Part shown: piece by piece, positions 42,906 through 51,444 of the stretch | Layout: each line of letters opens with the position of its first letter | Position numbering within the stretch: position 1 is the first letter of the stretch | DNA from: Lachnospiraceae bacterium Marseille-Q4251 | GTDB lineage: Bacteria; Bacillota; Clostridia; Lachnospirales; Lachnospiraceae | Direction: 5' to 3' | Assembly (NCBI GenBank): GCA_018223435.1 | Contig: JAGTTO010000001.1 | Coordinates: 2,356,001 to 2,420,000, forward strand | Length of the DNA: 64,000 nucleotides | The notes under the pieces: generated by a model | Databases searched by the model: none | Seen by the model: only the letters and a program-made list of their open reading frames with translations | Told to the model about the DNA's origin: nothing | Made by a program: the position numbers and the translations under genes

Positions 42906-42939
42906 CCCCGCACATACGAAAAATGTGCGGGGTTTTTTT
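42906..42939 (+). terminator. Intrinsic terminator of metNIQ
   Basis: CCCCGCACAT pairs perfectly with ATGTGCGGGG across ACGAAAA and is followed by seven T. Confidence 0.95.
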
Positions 42940-43490
42940 ATCTGTCTTTTATCCGGAGTATCGGGGCTTTTAAGAGACCAAAGGGGTTAATCTGGTATTC
43001 ATAAGACCATTCCTCGCCGGTGGTCCGCCAGTTGTCCGGTCCGCACCAGTTGTCGCTGAAGTTACAGTTATGAAGTGTGCCAAAGGTATTGATTCGGTTG
43101 CCAAATACTGTCAGTTCCAGCAAATGCTCTCCTGATGTAAGTTCGCCCAAAGAAATTTCGTAAGGCGAAAAAGCAAGAAGCCCTTTGGAAATTCCGTCAA
43201 CGGAGGCACGAAGGACGGGAGAACGAAACAGAGAAGCAGACAAAAAGACTTCTCCGCCGGTACTCACAAAAGGAATCCGGTAGGTGAATGTTCCTCCGTA
43301 GAAGGGATACCCCTGTCTGGTAATGTCAGAAAAAGCAAGTTCTTTCTTTGGCGGGAGAAGCGTCAGATGTCTTCCGGAAAGAGCAACTGTGAAATCTCCC
43401 AGCAAATAGAAGGGTTCGATGTTTTCTCTGGCGTGATAGGGAATGTGGAATTCCAGGGTATCAGAGGCATAAGAAATGATGATTCTACAG
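42938..43490 (-). pseudogene. C-terminal part of a large glycoside hydrolase
   Basis: On the minus strand a coding-like segment begins near ISYASDTLEFHIPYHAREN and continues through LPPKKELAFSDITRQGYPFY, GEHLLELTVFGNRINTFG and NWRTTGEEWSYEYQI to the stop. Beta-rich tails ending in WR-GEEWSYEYQ-P-GLL occur in large rhamnosidase- or GH2-like enzymes. The codons before it are hydrophobic junk with no ribosome site, so the catalytic part is missing. It overlaps nothing essential, and the ROK gene starts 33 bp beyond on the other strand. Confidence 0.7.
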
Positions 43491-43522
43491 TATTGAAAGA
43501 AAAGGATGGGGAAGGTACAAAA

Positions 43523-44506
43523 ATGATGATGGAACAGGATAAAAAAGCATGCTATATCGGCGTGGATATCGGCGGAACAAAATGCTCCGTCGTTTATGGA
43601 AACAGTGAGGGAGAAATTTTTCAAAAGAAGATATTTGCGACTACAAATGTGAAGGAAAATCTGCAGGAAGTGAAAGAAAGCATTCATGGATTTGGAACGG
43701 CTCAGGCGATTGGAGTGAGCTGTGGAGGGCCGCTGGATTCACAAAAAGGCCAGATTTTGTCTCCGCCAAATCTGCCTGGGTGGGACCAGATTCCGATTGC
43801 GGATCTATTGAGAGAAGAATTTGGAATTCCTGTTTTTCTGAAGAATGATGCAGATGCCTGCGCACTGGCAGAATGGAAGCTGGGGGCAGGGAAAGGTGCG
43901 AAAAACATGGCTTTTTTTACCTTTGGAACAGGAATGGGCGCTGGGCTGATTTTGAATGGGGAATTGTATACAGGAGCCTGTGATATGGCAGGGGAAATCG
44001 GGCATGTGAGAATGGCGAACTATGGCCCGGTAGGGTACGGAAAAGAAGGGTCTTTTGAAGGCTTCTGCTCAGGAGGCGGAATCGCGCAGCTGGGGATGAT
44101 GAAAGCAAGAGAGCTTTTTCAACAGGGAAAGAAAGTATCTTTTTGTAAAAATATAAATGAATTATCTTCGATCACAGCAAAAGAAATTGCAGAACACGCC
44201 AATAAAGGAAACAAAGATGCCATGGAAGTTTATCAGCAGTGCGGAAAAATGCTTGGACAGGGACTGGCAGTTTTAATTGATCTTCTAAATCCGGAAAGAA
44301 TTATATTAGGAAGTGTTTATGTGAGAAGTAAAGAACTGTTGCTGGATACAATGTGGGAAGTACTACAAAGAGAATGTTTACCGAAGTCGTTGGAATGTTG
44401 CCAGATCCTTCCTTCCGGACTGGGCGAAAAATTGGGAGATGTTGCAGCGCTCACAGTTGCAGCATATGGAATGGATCGAGAGAAAAAACAGGGGATAAAT
44501 CTATGA
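43523..44506 (+). CDS. ROK family sugar kinase
   Basis: A 327-residue ROK protein. YIGVDIGGTKCSVV is the ATP phosphate-binding motif, SCGGPLDSQKGQILSPPNLP and KNDADACALAEWKLGAGKGA contain the catalytic Asp, and GEIGHVRMANYGPVGYGKEG carries the first zinc/ROK signature. CGGG replaces the full CxCGxxGC zinc site (SFEGFCSGGG), so the zinc site is reduced. No DNA-binding domain, so it is a kinase, not a repressor. It overlaps the SIS gene by ATGA. Substrate is probably a hexose or amino sugar. Confidence 0.9.
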   Translation: MMMEQDKKACYIGVDIGGTKCSVVYGNSEGEIFQKKIFATTNVKENLQEVKESIHGFGTAQAIGVSCGGPLDSQKGQILSPPNLPGWDQIPIADLLREEFGIPVFLKNDADACALAEWKLGAGKGAKNMAFFTFGTGMGAGLILNGELYTGACDMAGEIGHVRMANYGPVGYGKEGSFEGFCSGGGIAQLGMMKARELFQQGKKVSFCKNINELSSITAKEIAEHANKGNKDAMEVYQQCGKMLGQGLAVLIDLLNPERIILGSVYVRSKELLLDTMWEVLQRECLPKSLECCQILPSGLGEKLGDVAALTVAAYGMDREKKQGINL

Positions 44507-45096
44507 ATGACTTATTGTCACGATATCCGGAACTGGAGAAATGCAAGGGCTCTATCGCGGAGGCGCTGGAACTTTTGCTTGCTGTTTATCAGAATCATGG
44601 AAAGGTACTTGTCTGCGGAAATGGGGGAAGCGCAGCCGACAGCGAACATATCGTAGGGGAGCTGATGAAAGGCTTTCTGCTTCCGCGGCAGGTGACAGAT
44701 GAACGGATTTCCATGGAGCTGAGAGAAAAAATACAGGGAGCTTTGCCTGCAATTTCTCTGTGCAGCCAGGAGGGTTTCCTGACGGCATTTTCCAATGATT
44801 CTGATCCGGATCTGGTATTTGCCCAACAAGTCTATGCTTATGGAAAAAAAGAAGATCTGGTGATTGGAATTTCTACCTCCGGGAATTCCAAAAATGTGGT
44901 GAATGCACTTAAAATCGCGAAAGAAATGGGAATAAAAACGCTGAGTCTGACGGGGGAAAATGGAGGACTTGCAGAAGGATTTTCGACGGTGTGTATCAAA
45001 GCACCGGCAAAGGAAACCTATCGGATCCAGGAATATCATTTACCGATTTATCATTATTTGTGCGCGAAAACAGAAGAAACTTTTTTTGGAAAATAA
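44503..45096 (+). CDS. SIS-domain phosphosugar isomerase (GmhA-like)
   Basis: A 197-residue single SIS domain. KVLVCGNGGSAADSEHIVGE with LMKGF is the GmhA/DiaA-type phosphate-binding region, and VIGISTSGNSKNVVNALKIA is the second SIS motif. Size fits sedoheptulose-7-phosphate isomerase, but no heptose pathway genes are near. Linked by an ATGA overlap to a ROK kinase, it more likely acts on a phosphorylated sugar made by that kinase; this is inference. A terminator follows. Confidence 0.87.
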   Translation: MNDLLSRYPELEKCKGSIAEALELLLAVYQNHGKVLVCGNGGSAADSEHIVGELMKGFLLPRQVTDERISMELREKIQGALPAISLCSQEGFLTAFSNDSDPDLVFAQQVYAYGKKEDLVIGISTSGNSKNVVNALKIAKEMGIKTLSLTGENGGLAEGFSTVCIKAPAKETYRIQEYHLPIYHYLCAKTEETFFGK

Positions 45097-45103
45097 TACG
45101 ATC

Positions 45104-45133
45104 AGCCCGTATATCGATGATATGCGGGCTTTT
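45104..45133 (+). terminator. Terminator after the ROK-SIS operon
   Basis: AGCCCG-ATA pairs with TAT-CGGGCT over TCGATGA and is followed by TTTGCT. Confidence 0.8.
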
Positions 45134-45360
45134 GCTATAAAGAAATAATCCAAAGTAAACATAGCGTTTCGAAGAATTTTGGTTTATAATGACTTTATCA
45201 ATTTTGAGAATATCGAAGGCACGGAAAAATTGATCAAATCATTTGTCGGGCAACGCATGATTTGATATCGGGGTTAAATAGACACAAAATCCGATGTAAG
45301 CTTGCTTACAAGAGGATTTTGGCCCAGTGTATCATCATTTTAGGAAAATAAGCGGGAATC
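45134..45360 (+). other. Spacer with a short coding-like remnant and a hairpin
   Basis: A frame near 45151-45265 reads FRRILVYNDFINFENIEGTE, then KLIKSFVGQRMI and a stop, without start codon or ribosome site; it may be a gene scrap, family not recognised. At about 45287-45320, AAAATCC-GAT-GTAAGC-TT-GCTTAC-AAGA-GGATTTT folds as a long hairpin. No complete gene is visible. The IS left end begins after it. Confidence 0.4.
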
Positions 45361-45494
45361 CTCGGTAATTTAATTGCCGAGATGAAAGCGAAAACTGTGC
45401 ATATCTGCACATGGTAAATAAGAAATATATGTTCTAAAAGGTTCTAAAACAGTTGTATCCAACTTTATAAAGAGAAAATATGTTCGATATCCTA

Positions 45495-45523
45495 TTGCAA
45501 TATTATTCGCGTTATGATATACT
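45495..45523 (+). promoter_or_regulatory. Promoter of tnpA copy 2
   Basis: TTGCAA at 45495-45500 and TATACT at 45518-45523 are 17 bp apart. The ATG follows six bases after the -10, giving a leaderless transcript as in copy 1. Confidence 0.7.
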
Positions 45524-45529
45524 ATATGT

Positions 45530-45940
45530 ATGAAAGAAAATCTTAAATATTACCGCACTTGTGTGTGCAATATTAATTACCATATGGTATGGTCAGTAAA
45601 ATACCGGCGGAAGATATTAAATGCAGAGATTGAAGCATATCTTCAGAAACTGGTACAGGAGATTGCGGAGGATAAGGGATTTACCGTTCATTTGTTTGAA
45701 TGTGGTGAGGGAGATCATGTCCACTGTTTTGTATCAGCCCCTCCGAAATTATCCATAACTGCGATCGTGAAATATCTGAAGGGAATCACCGGCAGGAAGC
45801 TGTTCGAACGTTTTCCGGAAATAAGAAACCAGCTGTGGAAAGGAGAGCTGTGGAATCATTCCTATTATGTGGAAACGGTCGGATCGGTATCGGAAGAAAA
45901 TATCCGCAGGTATATCGAACATCAGAGCAAAGCTTACTGA
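45530..45940 (+). CDS. tnpA: Y1 HUH transposase TnpA (IS200/IS605 family), copy 2
   Basis: A 136-residue TnpA. CVCNINYHMVWSVKYRRKIL is the first strand, HVH in GEGDHVHCFVSAPP the HUH metal motif (residues ~64-66), and the nucleophile Tyr is in IRRYIEHQ near the C-terminus. KLFERFPEIRNQLWKGELWN precedes it as usual. It nicks and joins the single-stranded hairpin ends. tnpB follows after 18 bp. Confidence 0.93.
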   Translation: MKENLKYYRTCVCNINYHMVWSVKYRRKILNAEIEAYLQKLVQEIAEDKGFTVHLFECGEGDHVHCFVSAPPKLSITAIVKYLKGITGRKLFERFPEIRNQLWKGELWNHSYYVETVGSVSEENIRRYIEHQSKAY

Positions 45941-45958
45941 TACTATGGAGGAGAGGAA

Positions 45959-47215
45959 ATGCTGCTGTCAAAGAAAACATCCATAAAGATCAGCTGTGAA
46001 TATGCGAATCTCATCGGACATATGTGCTACGCAGCATCCAAGCTCTGGAATGTCTGTAATTATGAGCGCCAGCATTACAAAGAAACAGGGCTGGGGCAAT
46101 ATCCGGACTGGTATTATCAGAAAAAAGCCCATAAAGAAGATCTGTGGTATAAACAGCTCCCGTCCCAGACTGCCCAGGAAGTCTGCAGGCTGCTGGATAA
46201 GGCATGGAAGTCTTTTTATGCCTTGAAAAGGTCCGGTGGAATTGAGTCGCCCAGACTGCCGCGGTTTAAGCAGGATGGAATTCCCATTACCTATATGCAG
46301 ATGGGGATCGTGCATGAGCGGGATACGGAGAAAGTCCGCCTGTCCCTTCCAAAGGCATTAAAAAAATATATGGAAGGAACGTATCAGATCCATGAAAACT
46401 TTCTTTTTCTTGAAAATAAGATTTTCAGGGACATGGATCAGATCAAACAGCTGCGGATCTACCCGCCGGAGAAAGGGATCTGTAACCTGATCGTTGTTTA
46501 TGAGGTTCCTGATCCGGAAGAACTTCCACAGAATGGACATGAGCTGGCGATTGATCTGGGGCTTCATAACCTTATGACGTGTTATGATTCCGGAAATGGG
46601 AAGACATTTATCCTGGGCAGAAAATACCTTGAAATAGAAAGATATTTCCAGAAAGAGATCGCAAGGGTGCAGGCCCAGTGGTATGGGCAACAGTCCCAAA
46701 AGGGAGTAAAGCATCCGGTAACATCAAAACATATCAGGAAATTATATAAGAGAAAACAAAACTCCGTAACAGACTATCTGCATAAGGTGACAAGATATCT
46801 TGCGGAATATTGCCGGGAACAGGGAGTCACCTGTGTCGTTGCAGGGGATATCCGGAATATCCGGAAAGAAAAAGACCTGGGACACAGAACAAACCAGAAG
46901 TTCCACAGTCTGCCTTATAACAGGATCTATCTCATGCTGGAATATAAGCTGAAGCTGTATGGGATCCGCTTTGTAAGGCAGGAAGAAAGTTATACCAGTC
47001 AGTGTAGTCCGCTGTCACCGGAGGTGGGAAGAAAATATGCAGAGCCGTGCAAGCGAAAACAGAGGGGGCTATACAGAGATGGAAAGCAGAATTATAATGC
47101 GGATGCTGTCGGTGCATATAATATCCTGAGAAAATATCTCTCCGTATCCGGAGTAAAAAAAGAACTGTCCGTGACCGGACTGAAAACACCGGAAATCATA
47201 AAAGTAGCTGTATAG
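45959..47215 (+). CDS. tnpB: TnpB RNA-guided nuclease (IS200/IS605 family), copy 2
   Basis: A 418-residue TnpB. RuvC residues: D in LAIDLGLHNLMTC, an acidic residue in VVAGDIRNIRKEKD where Asp stands in place of the usual Glu, and D in NADAVGAYNILRKYL. The zinc ribbon is half preserved: SYTSQCSPL and AEPCKRKQR give single Cys residues where CxxC pairs are usual. An N-terminal helical region (ASKLWNVCNYERQHYKETG) is typical. Start ATG follows GGAGGAGAGG. Whether the Asp-for-Glu change still allows cutting is not known. Confidence 0.9.
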   Translation: MLLSKKTSIKISCEYANLIGHMCYAASKLWNVCNYERQHYKETGLGQYPDWYYQKKAHKEDLWYKQLPSQTAQEVCRLLDKAWKSFYALKRSGGIESPRLPRFKQDGIPITYMQMGIVHERDTEKVRLSLPKALKKYMEGTYQIHENFLFLENKIFRDMDQIKQLRIYPPEKGICNLIVVYEVPDPEELPQNGHELAIDLGLHNLMTCYDSGNGKTFILGRKYLEIERYFQKEIARVQAQWYGQQSQKGVKHPVTSKHIRKLYKRKQNSVTDYLHKVTRYLAEYCREQGVTCVVAGDIRNIRKEKDLGHRTNQKFHSLPYNRIYLMLEYKLKLYGIRFVRQEESYTSQCSPLSPEVGRKYAEPCKRKQRGLYRDGKQNYNADAVGAYNILRKYLSVSGVKKELSVTGLKTPEIIKVAV

Positions 47216-47330
47216 CTCGAAAGAGTAAACAGTAGTGGTGTCATGGACGCACCCTGAAAAAGGCAGTATCCCGCCTCTATTCAGATGCTCTGGTAACTCA
47301 GTTACCGAGCAGTTCACATATGTCTTTGCG
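47216..47330 (+). ncRNA. Right end of IS copy 2; likely guide (omega) RNA region
   Basis: No coding frame follows tnpB. The hairpin GGTAACT-C-AGTTACC (47292-47306) lies at the right end. In TnpB systems this segment with the tnpB 3' end forms the guide RNA. Evidence is positional only. Confidence 0.45.
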
Positions 47331-47446
47331 AAAAACAAGGGCGAAAGAATGGCCATTAGGAATGGATAAAAATAAAACAGGTGATTGTGGAACGATCAAA
47401 ATTTGTCTGCAATTGCAAGCTTAAATAAGAAAGGAATGATAAAAAG

Positions 47447-48403
47447 ATGGAAGGAAAAAAGAAAAATCTTGCAGAATCAGGAAATGAAATCAACACAGCA
47501 GAACTTTTAAAACGCCTGGAACATCCCTCCGGCCGGGTAGATATTGTGCTGGATACGGATACGTTTAATGAGATCGATGACCAGTTTGCATTGGCTTATC
47601 TGATCTGCTCAAAGGAAAAATTGAATCTTCAGGCTGTCTATGCGGCTCCGTTCTCAAATGAGAAAGCCAAAGATCCGGCAGAAGGAATGGAAAAAAGCTA
47701 CCAGGAAATCCTGCATATTCTGACATTAATGGAGAGAGATGATCTGAAGCCTGCGGTTTACAGAGGATCAACGTCTTTCCTTTCGTCAGAAACAGAACCG
47801 GTTCTTTCAGAAGCGGCAAAGGACCTTGCTGAAAGAGCAATGAAGTATACAAAAGAGAAACCATTGTATGTAGTATCTATTGGAGCGATTACAAATATAG
47901 CTTCCGCTCTTCTTTTAAAGCCGGAAATCCGGGAACGGATGGTTGTTGTCTGGCTGGGAGGCCACTCTTTGCACTGGCCGGATACCAGAGAATTTAATAT
48001 GGAACATGATGTTGCGGCGGCAAGAATTATTTTCGGCTGCGGCGTGGCCCTGGTACAGCTGCCTTGCGCAGGTGTCGTCTCCGAATTTGCGACAAGCGGC
48101 CCGGAACTGGAATATCACCTTAGAGGAAAAAACAAACTTTGTGATTATCTTGTGGACCTGACGAAAAGCGAAGCTGAAAAATACGCAAAAGGCAAAGCCT
48201 GGACAAGAATTATCTGGGATGTGACAGCGGTAGCATGGCTTCTGGATGGTGATTTCGAGGAAGATTACCTGGTACATAGTCCGATTCCGGGATATGACAA
48301 TCATTATGTGTTGGATCCTCAGCGGCATTTTATCCGTTATGTGTATCATGTGAAACGGGATTCACTGTTTACGGATCTTTTTGCAAAACTGGGAAGAAGC
48401 TGA
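47447..48403 (+). CDS. Nucleoside hydrolase-like protein (IUNH superfamily)
   Basis: A 318-residue protein. VDIVLDTDTFNEIDDQFALA is the IUNH calcium/ribose site, here DTDxxNEIDDQ instead of DxDPGxDDA. YVVSIGAITNIASALLLKPE and the late EFNMEHDVAAARIIF block complete the fold, and a closing D in the TRIIWDVTAVAW region matches the fourth calcium ligand. Members with the NEIDDQ variant are common in gut bacteria and need not act on nucleosides. It lies downstream of ROK and SIS genes, from which IS copy 2 separates it. Confidence 0.87.
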   Translation: MEGKKKNLAESGNEINTAELLKRLEHPSGRVDIVLDTDTFNEIDDQFALAYLICSKEKLNLQAVYAAPFSNEKAKDPAEGMEKSYQEILHILTLMERDDLKPAVYRGSTSFLSSETEPVLSEAAKDLAERAMKYTKEKPLYVVSIGAITNIASALLLKPEIRERMVVVWLGGHSLHWPDTREFNMEHDVAAARIIFGCGVALVQLPCAGVVSEFATSGPELEYHLRGKNKLCDYLVDLTKSEAEKYAKGKAWTRIIWDVTAVAWLLDGDFEEDYLVHSPIPGYDNHYVLDPQRHFIRYVYHVKRDSLFTDLFAKLGRS

Positions 48404-48557
48404 TGTAGTGACGATTCCCGCAGAAGTGAAGCACTGGCACGGGGCAAAGAAGGATAGCTGGTTCAGCCATCTGGCTGTGGAAGTTCCCGGCGAAGAGTGT
48501 AGCAATGAGTGGTGTGAACCGGTGAGCGATGAACAGTACGAAAGTCTTGAAAAATAA
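48402..48557 (+). pseudogene. C-terminal scrap of a cupin-domain protein
   Basis: Overlapping the previous stop, a frame reads DVVTIPAEVKHWHGAKKDSW, then FSHLAVEVPGEECSNEWCEP and VSDEQYESLEK. This is the end of a small cupin (IPA-VKHWHGA contains two metal-binding His). The first half of the domain is absent and the frame is open into the nucleoside hydrolase in a different phase, so it is a leftover from a deletion. Confidence 0.8.
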
Positions 48558-48580
48558 AACGGAGAGTGCAGAGCTTTTCA

Positions 48581-48687
48581 CCGGCCCTCATCAGCGCGGC
48601 CATAGGTCCGCCTTTTAGCACGGTTATCGGCCAGTGCATGGGAGCAAAGACATTCCCCAGGCAGAGCGATATTTCCAGGTAATCTGA
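48581..48687 (+). pseudogene. Scrap of a MATE transporter gene
   Basis: One frame reads PALISAAIGPPFSTVIGQCM and GAK; after a one-base shift another continues DIPQAERYFQVI and stops. GQ-MGA-D--QA-RYF is a MATE motif. Only ~35 residues survive. Confidence 0.5.
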
Positions 48688-48691
48688 GAAT

Positions 48692-48729
48692 AAAAGCTGT
48701 TCTTCCGTAAAAAGAAGAATGGCTTTTTT
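48692..48729 (+). terminator. Intrinsic terminator hairpin after the gene scraps
   Basis: AAAAGC-TTCTTC pairs with GAAGAA-GCTTTT and ends in a T-run. It probably once ended the lost genes upstream. Confidence 0.75.
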
Positions 48730-48844
48730 CTGTATAAGCGTAGCTTTCTGACGGATTGTGGACTATAATAACCGTAGTTCATGCGCGGGATCTTCACGGC
48801 CATCCAGTGAAAATATCGGCGCTGGAGACGTTAAGGAGAGAAAA

Positions 48845-49810
48845 ATGGCACTGCCGGATACTTTTGATAAATTGAAAGAACTGTTGACCCAGGATCAGTT
48901 CGAGCTGCTTCTGGATGAAGAGAAAAAAGAAGAAAAGCAGAAGATTCGTCTGGTCTATCTCATGAACGACGCAGTGGAGAGTTTTCTGGTCTTTCATGAG
49001 GCCAGGCTTACGGGAGAGTACCGGAAGGAGTACGAGGGGGAGCTGGTCTCTTCCCTGAGTGAAAAAGAAAAGGACGAGATTCCGGGGCCCCGTTATGTTC
49101 TCGTGGTTCATCAGGGAGAGACTGTGGTGACGGTGTTTTTCGAGGCGCTCTCTCTGGAGGTAAACTGCTACGATTACGGAGAGGTAGGTCATTTCTGGAT
49201 GAAGGGCTGGGAATATCTCCGGCTTCTGGAGTACCGGCTTGCCATTCTCCGGGATAAGCGGGACTACCTGGGGGAGAGCTTTTGCAGCAGGGAGGAGGTC
49301 GCGCTCTCGGAGCTGACGGCTTTCCCGCCTCTGAATTACTGCTGTTATCCTTCTGTTTCCCAGGAATATATCGTTCCCCGGGAAGAACCCTGGACGCCCA
49401 ACAAGGAAGCTCTGGCTGTGATGGAAGGAATGGCGGAAAAAGTGGGAGATAGGAGCTTTCTTTTCTGGCTCGGCATTTATCGGCGGTTTTCTCTTTGCTT
49501 TCTGGCCCGTTTTCTCGCGAACCGGCTTCACAAAAACGCTCACGCACCGCTCGTGGATCTTCTCGCAGAGCGCCTGAAAGCAGCGGCGGCGCTTTACCCC
49601 AGGCGATCCTTCCCCGAGATGGAAGGCCGTCTCGCTCTGGCCGAAAAACGCCGCCAGTTTCTGGAAGCCCAGGGAATCCACGCCGATATCATCCGGGAAG
49701 AGCCCTTCACCACCGCCAGGGATTCCATCGAAGGCAAAGTCTATGTGATGCGCTGGAAAAAGAGCGGAACGAGCAGGAAAGTTGTGGTGGAGGAAATAAA
49801 AGAAAACTAA
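48845..49810 (+). CDS. Hypothetical protein, possibly DUF3878 family
   Basis: A 321-residue soluble, charged protein without signal peptide or membrane segment. It starts MALPDTFDKLKELLTQDQFE after GGAGAG; the longer in-frame GTG start is rejected. Recognisable pieces are MNDAVESFLVFHEARLTGEY, YGEVGHFWMKGWEYLRLLEY and AFPPLNYCCYPSVSQEYIVP. Length and the GEVGHFWM-GWE block remind me of DUF3878, a clostridial family of unknown function, but I could not verify it. The next gene, a MATE transporter, follows after 18 bp, so the two may be co-transcribed. Confidence 0.7.
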   Translation: MALPDTFDKLKELLTQDQFELLLDEEKKEEKQKIRLVYLMNDAVESFLVFHEARLTGEYRKEYEGELVSSLSEKEKDEIPGPRYVLVVHQGETVVTVFFEALSLEVNCYDYGEVGHFWMKGWEYLRLLEYRLAILRDKRDYLGESFCSREEVALSELTAFPPLNYCCYPSVSQEYIVPREEPWTPNKEALAVMEGMAEKVGDRSFLFWLGIYRRFSLCFLARFLANRLHKNAHAPLVDLLAERLKAAAALYPRRSFPEMEGRLALAEKRRQFLEAQGIHADIIREEPFTTARDSIEGKVYVMRWKKSGTSRKVVVEEIKEN

Positions 49811-49828
49811 AATCAGGAGGCATATTTT

Positions 49829-51208
49829 ATGCAGGCAACAAAAGACAACCGCCTGGGTACAGAAAACATCACCCGGCTGATGATCTCGCTGGCCATCCCT
49901 TCGGTGCTGGCACAGATCGTAAACGTACTTTATAACATTGTGGACCGGATCTACATCGGGCGGATTCCGGGGGTGGGGGCTGTGGCCCTCACCGGCGTGG
50001 GTGTCACCTTCCCGATCATCACGATCATTTCCGCCTTTTCCGGCTTCGCAAGCGGCGGGGGTGCTCCATTGGCGGCCATTGCACTGGGACAGGGAGATCG
50101 GAAACGGGCAGAAAGGATCCTGGGAAACTGTGTTTCTATGCTTCTGTTCTTTACCGTGATTTTGATGGCGTTTTTCTTCGTGTTCCAGAAGCCGCTGCTC
50201 TATGTATTCGGGGCCAGTGACAATACGATCGGCTATTCCTCGACCTACATCAGCATTTATCTTCTCGGCACAGTTTTTGTGGAGCTGGCTGTAGGCCTCA
50301 ATACTTTTATCAGCGCCCAGGGCCAGGCCCGGACCGCCATGTTCTCCGTACTGATCGGAGCCGTGGTCAATATCGTGCTGGATCCGATTTTCATCTTCGT
50401 TTTCCACATGGGCGTGGCAGGCGCGGCCGTGGCCACGATCATTTCTCAGGCCTTAAGCGCCGCCTGGGTTTTACGCTTTCTCTGCTCGGAAAAATCCGGA
50501 ATCCGTCTGAAAAAGGCAGGCATGAAGCCGGATTTCTCCCTGATCGGCCAGATCATGGCCCTTGGCGTGTCGCCCTTTGTCATGTCTGCCACGGAGAGCG
50601 CTATCACGATCGTGATGAACCATGGCCTGCAGGTCTACGGGGGCGACCTCTATGTCGGTTCCATGACGATTCTCCAGAGCGTTCTGCAGCTGGTTTTCGT
50701 GCCGATCAGCGGTTTTACCAACGGCGTGCAGCCCATCATCAGCTACAACTTCGGCGCGGGAAAATTTGACCGGGTGAAAATGACCATCAAGAGAATGATC
50801 TCCATCACCTTCCTGGCGGCCTTCGTCTATGTGGTCTTCGCCATGTTGCGGCCCGGTCTTTTTGCCAGACTTTTTACGACGGATGAGGATCTCATCGCCC
50901 TGGTGAAAAAAGTCCTGCCCGTCTACATCGCAGGCATGTCCGTTTTTGGCGTCCAGAGCGGTGTCCAGAGTTCTTTCCTGGGACTTGGCCAGGCAAAGAT
51001 CTCCCTCTGCATCGCCCTTCTTCGTAAGGTGATCCTTCTGATCCCCCTCGCCCTGATTCTGCCGCGGTTTTTCGGCGTTATGGGCGTTTACTATGCGGAG
51101 CCCGTGGCGGATATCCTCTCCGTTCTCACCGCCAGCACCCTCTTCCTGCTGAACATCCGGAAGATTCTCTCCAAGGAGATGCTGGCGAAAGTGACCCACA
51201 CGACATGA
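49829..51208 (+). CDS. MATE family efflux transporter (49829-51208)
   Basis: A 459-residue protein with twelve membrane segments. RLMISLAIPSVLAQIVNVLY and DRIYIGRIPGVGAVALTGVG match the family start and resemble the MATE at 24196-25560. The stop codon lies at the first bases of a MITE relic, so the natural C-terminus may be slightly changed. Ribosome site is AGGAGG. It exports an unknown organic compound using an ion gradient. The preceding hypothetical gene is probably in the same transcript. Confidence 0.92.
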   Translation: MQATKDNRLGTENITRLMISLAIPSVLAQIVNVLYNIVDRIYIGRIPGVGAVALTGVGVTFPIITIISAFSGFASGGGAPLAAIALGQGDRKRAERILGNCVSMLLFFTVILMAFFFVFQKPLLYVFGASDNTIGYSSTYISIYLLGTVFVELAVGLNTFISAQGQARTAMFSVLIGAVVNIVLDPIFIFVFHMGVAGAAVATIISQALSAAWVLRFLCSEKSGIRLKKAGMKPDFSLIGQIMALGVSPFVMSATESAITIVMNHGLQVYGGDLYVGSMTILQSVLQLVFVPISGFTNGVQPIISYNFGAGKFDRVKMTIKRMISITFLAAFVYVVFAMLRPGLFARLFTTDEDLIALVKKVLPVYIAGMSVFGVQSGVQSSFLGLGQAKISLCIALLRKVILLIPLALILPRFFGVMGVYYAEPVADILSVLTASTLFLLNIRKILSKEMLAKVTHTT

Positions 51209-51345
51209 GTTTCAGAACCGGCTCGATTCCGCTTCGCGTCATCTCGCTGTGGCTTGTCGCTACATAGATTTTCAATCAAAAGTGTTCGTTCGTGCAAGCA
51301 TGACTCACACTTTTAGCAGAAAATCCGCCCGGCTTTGAAGAGTGC
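51206..51345 (+). mobile_element. Degenerate MITE copy
   Basis: It aligns along its full ~140 bp with the MITE at 11789-11931: GGCTCGATTCC, then CTGTGGCTTGTCG and CATAGATTTTCAATCAAAAG, then TGTTCGTTCGTGCAAGCATG and ACTCACACTTTT. The inverted ends (GAGTTTCAGAACCGG and CCGGCTTTGAAGAGTGC) have drifted and no target duplication remains, so it is an older insertion. Confidence 0.8.
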
Positions 51346-51444
51346 AAAAAAAGTCATATAATTTGAAAAAAAGACACTGTTTTTTCGAACTCAATTATGC
51401 TACTCTGGAACCAAACGAATTGACTCACAAGGAGGTTTACAACT

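Larger units (their letters stand above)
45340..47330 (+). mobile_element. IS200/IS605-family element, copy 2 (tnpA + tnpB)
   Basis: The element carries tnpA and tnpB in the same direction. Its ends are marked by related hairpins, CTCGGTAATT-AATTGCCGAG at 45361-45381 on the left and CTCTGGTAACTC-AGTTACCGAG at 47288-47309 on the right. Exact ends lie some 10-25 bases outside these. The proteins differ strongly from copy 1, so this is a separate element type. It separates the ROK-SIS genes from the nucleoside-hydrolase-like gene. Confidence 0.8.

Noticed and set aside
42938..43687. Complete 249-residue minus-strand protein
   Set aside because: Only the second part from about 43490 looks like protein; the first ~65 residues are a hydrophobic read-through with no ribosome site, so it was called a remnant.
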